Assembly (NCBI GenBank): GCA_029891385.1
Contig: CM057224.1
Location: 37,019,005 to 37,083,004, forward strand
Source: Erythroxylum novogranatense
Taxonomy: Eukaryota; Streptophyta; Magnoliopsida; Malpighiales; Erythroxylaceae
DNA: 64,000 bases
Reading direction: 5' to 3'
Made by a program: the position numbers and the translations under genes. Below the pieces are notes generated by a model. That model was not told the DNA's origin, did not search any database, and saw nothing but the letters and a program-made list of their open reading frames with translations. Shown piece after piece: positions 59,407 through 64,000 of the stretch. Every line of letters begins with the position of its first letter. Within the stretch, counting starts at the first letter, position 1.

Positions 59407-59670
59407 AGAGCCAGGCCAGATCTTCTCAAAGACAAGGCCAGATCTGACAGATCTGAAAGCAACCCGAGCTCGTGCATTGATGCTTGGATCTTCTCAAATA
59501 CAAGGCCAGATCTGAAACAATGCCAGATCTGGAAGCAACCCGAGCTCCTCTGGCAACTACCCGACATCTGAGAAGAGAGCAACGTGCGATTGAGGGAAAG
59601 TGAGAAGAGAGAAGGAAGACGATGAGATAAGAGAGGAGGAAGATGATGAGATGCGTTTCAGATCTGGCCT
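59400..59670. repeat. CAGATCT-type repeat cluster in the hAT element
   Basis: GCCAGATCT or CAGATCTG occurs about six times between 59413 and 59665, along with a repeated GAAGCAACCCGAGCTC (59457 and 59532). The cluster is internal to the hAT element, between the CLASP fragment and the ACCGG-rich right end. Confidence 0.75.
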
Positions 59671-59865
59671 GCGTTTTGCTTTTACGTTTTTAAACTTTAC
59701 AACCGGTTATAAAATAACCGGTTCTCATAAAAACCGGCCGGTTCTCTGATAAACCGGCCGGTTTTTATATTCCAAGGTTAATAACTATAACCGAACCAGA
59801 TACATGGTCGGTTCAGACGATTTTCGATTCGGCCCACGGCGGTTCGATCGATTTTCACATCATTG

Positions 59866-60115
59866 ACAATAACAAAATAAACATAGAAGATAATCCCCTT
59901 TTAAATTAATTTAAAAGGGGATTATCCATTTAGTTTATAAGAATTAAAAGGGGATTATCCATTTAGTTTAAATTAATTTAAAAGAATTATTGCTACTCTA
60001 ATAAAAATTGTTAACATTAACAAAATAAACATAGAAGATAATCCCTTTTAAATGTTAACAATAACAAAATAAACATAGAATATAAAATGTTGATTAAATT
60101 AATTTAAATGACTGA
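59866..60115. repeat. Rearranged right flank of hAT with duplicated left-flank sequence and a 38-bp palindrome
   Basis: 59889-59926 is a perfect 38-bp palindrome (half-site GATAATCCCCTTTTAAATT). Its right arm, with GGGGATTATCCATTTAGTTT, recurs at 59950. AATTATTGCTACTCTAATAA at 59986 copies the left flank of the hAT at about 54780. AACAAAATAAACATAGAA occurs three times (59871, 60020, 60065). Confidence 0.85.
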
Positions 60116-62395
60116 TAACTTAATTGAAAAATTTTAAAAGTTTATATACTAATTTTTTTGGAAAAGTAGATACTTTAAGATCGATTATCCATTTAGTTTA
60201 TAAGAGTATGAAAAAAGGTTTTAACAAAAAGAAAATCATTAAGAGCATTATTTTAAGGCAAACTATGTTTAAAATCATAAACTTTAATTAATTTTATAAT
60301 TTTATGTGATAGAAAATTTATGGAGTAAATTTATCAAAAGAAAAAACATAAAATGAAAACTTAACATTTTTCTCCAAAGTTGTCTCCTCTTCTTCCTGTA
60401 ATCCAACAAAAGTCGTCGAGCATCACCATATCTCCTTTTCCTCTTCACTTATTTCGATGTTACTCAACCTCGTTGTACGACTTTTGGCCAAACCAAATTA
60501 GGTAGACATGGCAGCAGAAACGGAGCTGGATTAATGAGATGGAGAAGGGCATAACAGAAAACTTTCGTGTGTGGTGATGGGTTCACTAAGAAATCGGATA
60601 TGAGGTTGTTTTTGATGATGATACAAATTTAGTCTCCTATGATCCGACATTTTATCTTAGTTAAGACTGAAGCTTAATAAACTAAATATAAAAGGAGGAT
60701 CTTCTGCGCATAACTCGAATATCAATGGCAGGCTAGCTTCATCGATCGATGATGTAACTCGCAAGTAAGTTTGGTATAGAAATAGACTAATAATTAAATT
60801 TTTTCAAAGAATTAGTAATATGTAACATCACATTTAATAAATTACAAAAGACTAGTTATTACTCAAAGTCATGTCCTTCCAAGTGGCGACATGAGACTGT
60901 TGATGATTATGGTGCATGCATATCAACTATTACCAGCGCATAAAACTGATGAATGAAGGTAAATGGCTAGCAGGTTAGTTGATTGGGAATTTTTTTAATT
61001 TAAGTGAGGTCATGGGTTTAAATCTTTCTTATGTATGTAACCGTTTAAAATTTGAGGTCAAAACTTTATCTCCCGTAAGAGATCTACCTAGCTTGAGCGA
61101 AGATTAGTTTAAATATGGATGACTTAAATGTGTCTTTCCATAATTGAGATTCGCCTAAGAAATTTCGTGAGCAACAAAAAAAAAAGGTCAATGATTTGAA
61201 ACACTCAAACTATCCTTTCGTCTTTATGCTAAGGGTATCTTATTCATATAAAACACGTCATCATTTTCTTAAAATAAACAATTTATATCTAAATCAATCA
61301 TCATCATCATCATATCTTGAAGTTTTACAGTGAAGTGGAACCTAATAATATACAATCTTATCTCTATCTTATAGAGGCATGTTTCTAATCACAATTAACT
61401 AAATAATATTGTTAAGAGTAGAGGAAGGAGGACTGTATCTCCATTGAGTATACGTAGGATTCAAAACAAGTACATAAGGAGGAGTTCAATCGGAGAAACT
61501 GACAAACTCGAACTTTCTCTCTTTGACGATCAATCTGTTTTGAAACCAACTTACCTACCTATTTCGCTATTGAAACCAAAGTGTTGAAAATTTACCGCGA
61601 TAGTACATTGGAAACAGTTCTCCACAGGCTGTAGATAACTTGAATTGTGAAGTTTTGATAATGATACCGCAACAAATTGTTTGAATAGAATATTTTTCAT
61701 CTAGCCTTCTTGGCTTGGTTATGAGTGTCCATTCTACTACAGTTCGGGAAGTGACAGTGCAACCACTTTCCATTTTATATGTAACAGATTTTTCTTATCG
61801 TCCAACCAACAATCATGCAAATTGAATCTATTTGTCATGGAAGTGACCAAGAACAGTATGCTTCTTGAGGCCGACGTAAAAAATGTATTCCCGTGTAATC
61901 GTACTTTGATCAAATCATTTAACTAGTTATGATTTTATCTAGGGAGCTGCTTGGTGATGGCAATAATGGTAGTATGGAAGACAACAGATTCAACAATGGG
62001 GTGGGGATAGGGTTATTAATACACAGACCGGCGGGTCACAAAGACAACTCAGAATACGTAACTTCACGTGGGCTTTCGTTAAGCTAAATCTAATCCCCTA
62101 CACATTATGATAGAGCTCGAAGTGGATTCACTCGTGATATATCAGCTGTTTTTTTTTATGGACACCCGCTTTTAGTATCTCAACCCTATAGTTACGGGTA
62201 TCCCGAAGATGTTTATCAAGAATTGATTTGTTGTTCATCGACATGTCTATCGAGAGAACAATAGAAACGTTGACTGGCTTACTACTCAGGCTGTCCACTC
62301 CGATTTTGAAGTCACCCATTTTGTTACTCCACCTATCGAGTGTCATCATATTTTCTTAGAGGATCTGTCGGGGATCTGTCTTCTCAAACTTATCT
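60116..62395. other. Intergenic with unassigned minus-strand frames
   Basis: No recognisable gene. On the minus strand, 62349-62128 (73 codons, with KMGDFKIGVDSLSSKPVNVS, then SMNNKSILDKHLRDTRNYRV) and 61773-61567 (68 codons, with RTVVEWTLITKPRRLDEKYS, then FKLSTACGELF) read like decayed or split coding sequence rather than chance frames. I could not place the family. The spacer between them contains stops. Confidence 0.4.
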
Positions 62396-62715
62396 TGTCA
62401 TTTTGTATTCTGTTTTTCTTTATTAAAAACTAAACTTTATATTTGTTAACAAATTAAATATTTTGTATTTCTTTTATATATTCCATTTAAACTTTATACA
62501 GTCAACATGCCTTTAAATAGGCATAAGACATTATCCGAAAGACCAACAAAATAGGAACAAACTAAACCAGTTAACCCAACAGACTAACCCACTAACTTGT
62601 CAAGTGAAAGAACTAACTGGAACAATAAAAATAAATCCCTATAAACTAGTTCAACACATGTCCAGGTACTGGTCCTTATAAACTAGGACAACGCAACACT
62701 CCTATAGGTCCAACA
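62396..62715 (-). repeat. 3' LTR of a third copia element (element C), provisional
   Basis: On the minus strand the LTR starts TGTTGGACCTATAGGAGTG at 62715, directly after the purine tract CAAGGGAGGGTA (62716-62728). A TATTTAAAGGC motif near 62510 may be its TATA box. The other end is placed at a TGTCA at 62396 only by the TG...CA rule and is uncertain. Confidence 0.55.
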
Positions 62716-62788
62716 TACCCTCCCTTGAATTGATGTTATAGACTCTAAGTTTAACAGAATAACAAAGACCCTCCCTAAAAATAGATTC

Positions 62789-63813
62789 TACAGTAAAATT
62801 TCGATAAATGAATATTTGATAAATTAATAATTTTGATTAAATAATAATTTTCTCCGATTTGACTTAGATCAATGGGATAAAATAATAACCTCGCTAAATG
62901 TATAAAATAATAATTTTAAAAAATTCCTTGAAGTCCATTGAAAATATAAAATAATAATTCATTAAATAAGTATAAAATTACATATATAATTCATAAAATA
63001 AAGCACTTCCTAAACAATTTTATTTCAAATTTTATGCTTTCCTAAAATATGAATCTATAGTCAATTGATTCTTCTTTTCATGCGAACTGAATCTAATTTC
63101 ATCTTTAACTTTTTGAAGGACATAAACTACATTCGGCACATTCTTTTCATTTTGAAGCTAGTAATTTTTCAAAGTCTCTACAGCAAGAAAAGCTTCTTTT
63201 GGAGAAATATGTGGTATATCGTTACTATCATCTGGATTTTGATTGTTATCATCTTCCATACCTATTACTCCTTGAATAATTTCTTCATCCGTAGGCGATT
63301 CCATTAAAGCTTCATTTTCACAAGGATAATTCAGAATCTGCTCTACATTCATGGCATTTCTATAATGTAAATTAGAAATAACTTCCTCTAATCTTTGAAT
63401 GCCTTCAACATCACTAGTTTCTTCTTCTAGAAGTAGGTTTTTTCTTTCCTTGTTAAATTAGGATCTTTACAAGCGTAATATTCTAATACTTCATATTCTA
63501 ATGTACCTACATGCACTCTATTTTGAATCACGCTAATTTAAAATTAATAAACTTATTTTGACAAGATTAATAAACTTAGATACAATGCACCATCATTAAT
63601 TAATTGTTTATTTATTTTCTTTTCTTAGTTACGGAAAAACTAATTGTTTAATTTAACAAATATAATGTACAAAATAAAATTATTCTATAAATTAATAAAT
63701 ATTAATTTATCGATAAATTAATAAAATATTCATTTATCGATAAATTAATAACCCCGTATAAGATAATAATTTTTCAGATCAAAAAAATATTCATTTATAG
63801 AGGTTTTACTGTA
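62789..63813 (-). mobile_element. Pogo/Tigger-like (Tc1/mariner) deletion derivative with TA duplication
   Basis: The element proper is 62791-63811 (1,021 bp). The left end is CAGTAAAATTTCGATAAATG. The right end, inverted, is CAGTAAAACCTCTATAAATG. It is flanked by TA on both sides. CAGTAAAACCTCTATAAAT is the terminus I know from plant pogo/Tigger-type elements. Only a C-terminal piece of the transposase remains (63157-63430, minus). The catalytic DDE region is gone. Confidence 0.9.
63155..63440 (-). pseudogene. C-terminal fragment of pogo/Tigger-like transposase
   Basis: The minus-strand frame runs through SDVEGIQRLEEVISNLHYRN, then MNVEQILNYPCENEALMESP, then TDEEIIQGVIG, then ISPKEAFLAVETLKNY. 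The acidic stretch and the EAFLAVETLKNY-type end match the C-terminus of plant Tigger/CENP-B-type transposases. Upstream pieces (63540-63440) are out of frame. No DDE catalytic residues remain. It lies inside the pogo-like TIRs. Confidence 0.7.
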
Positions 63814-64000
63814 CATCTAGCAAATACCAACCAATCTTCTCATCTGGTAATTTGAGTGATTTGGTGAATATGTTAACAACTTGGTCTTCACTTTTGCAAA
63901 ATATAAGATCAATTACTTCACCTTGCGTAAGCTCCCTCAGGAAGTAATACTTCACATCTATGTGCTTGCTACTTCCATATAGAACAGGATTTCTGGAGAG

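Larger units (their letters stand above)
54809..59873 (-). mobile_element. Complete, decayed hAT transposon carrying a gene fragment
   Basis: The element proper is 54817-59865 (5,049 bp). It starts CAATGTTTTAAAAACCGG and ends TTTTCACATCATTG, which inverted reads CAATGATGTGAAAA. It is flanked by ACAATAAC at 54809-54816 and 59866-59873, a perfect 8-bp duplication typical of hAT. ACCGG/CCGGT motifs crowd both subterminal regions (54827-54908 and 59702-59768). The transposase lies on the minus strand in the left half. The right half (57540-59865) is mostly non-coding and includes a fragment of a CLASP gene at 59311-59406 and an array of CAGATCTG-type repeats. Confidence 0.95.
62716..64000 (-). 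mobile_element. 3' end of Ty1/copia element C (RNase H end), interrupted by a pogo-like element
   Basis: From the window edge down to 63814 the minus strand encodes SRNPVLYGSSKHIDVKYYFL, then RELTQGEVIDLIFCKSEDQV, then NIFTKSLKLPDEKI. This is the end of copia RNase H and the polyprotein terminus (the usual pattern is SKHIDxRYHFxR ... ADxxTKxL). The frame is open to the window edge. The remaining 3' linker and purine tract lie at 62716-62790, on the far side of the pogo-like insertion. The rest of the element is outside the window. It belongs to a different copia lineage from elements A and B, judging by sequence. Confidence 0.85.

Overview
The window looks like nuclear DNA of a dicot plant. 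It is AT-rich, has plant-type GT-AG introns and plant-specific gene families (a phytochrome-interacting ankyrin protein, an F-box/kelch protein of the SKIP25 type, a GeBP/STOREKEEPER pseudogene), and is mostly transposable elements. I see no bacterial-type operons, CRISPR arrays, rRNA or tRNA genes. Only two protein-coding genes appear intact: a three-exon PIA-type ankyrin gene (28259-29960, +) and an intronless F-box/kelch gene (52341-53624, +).

Left part (1-30300): a segment made of an AT-rich repeat plus the 5' part of the ankyrin gene has been duplicated. Copy 1 covers 1-5395 and is cut inside exon 2 of the ankyrin gene, where it meets the C-terminal end of an inverted, frameshifted GeBP pseudogene (5396-6528). 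Copy 2 (7376-9513) holds only the repeat. Copy 3 (10377-30300) holds the repeat and the intact ankyrin gene. Copy 3 was split by a stack of insertions: a solo-LTR-like gypsy-type sequence (11486-26583, target duplication TAGTT) contains a minus-strand Ty1/copia element (12016-23150, flanks CATGT/CATGC), whose 5' LTR was in turn split by another gypsy-LTR-like block (19344-23135).

Middle part (30300-51200): decayed DNA with a second member of the same copia family (32591-41139, +, target duplication ATATC) and a non-autonomous CACTA element (44594-46023, TTA duplication) inside older CACTA-like debris.

Right part (51200-64000): the F-box/kelch gene is flanked by small hairpin MITEs and a short hAT-like element. 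It is followed by a complete but decayed hAT transposon (54817-59865, 8-bp duplication ACAATAAC), which carries what looks like a captured first exon of the microtubule protein CLASP. The right edge holds the 3' end of a third copia element (minus), interrupted by a pogo/Tigger-like deletion derivative (62791-63811, TA duplication).

The genes do not form a pathway. The main story is genome turnover: segmental duplication, nested insertion, gene-fragment capture and decay. All identifications are from reading the sequence and remembered family features; no database search was run.
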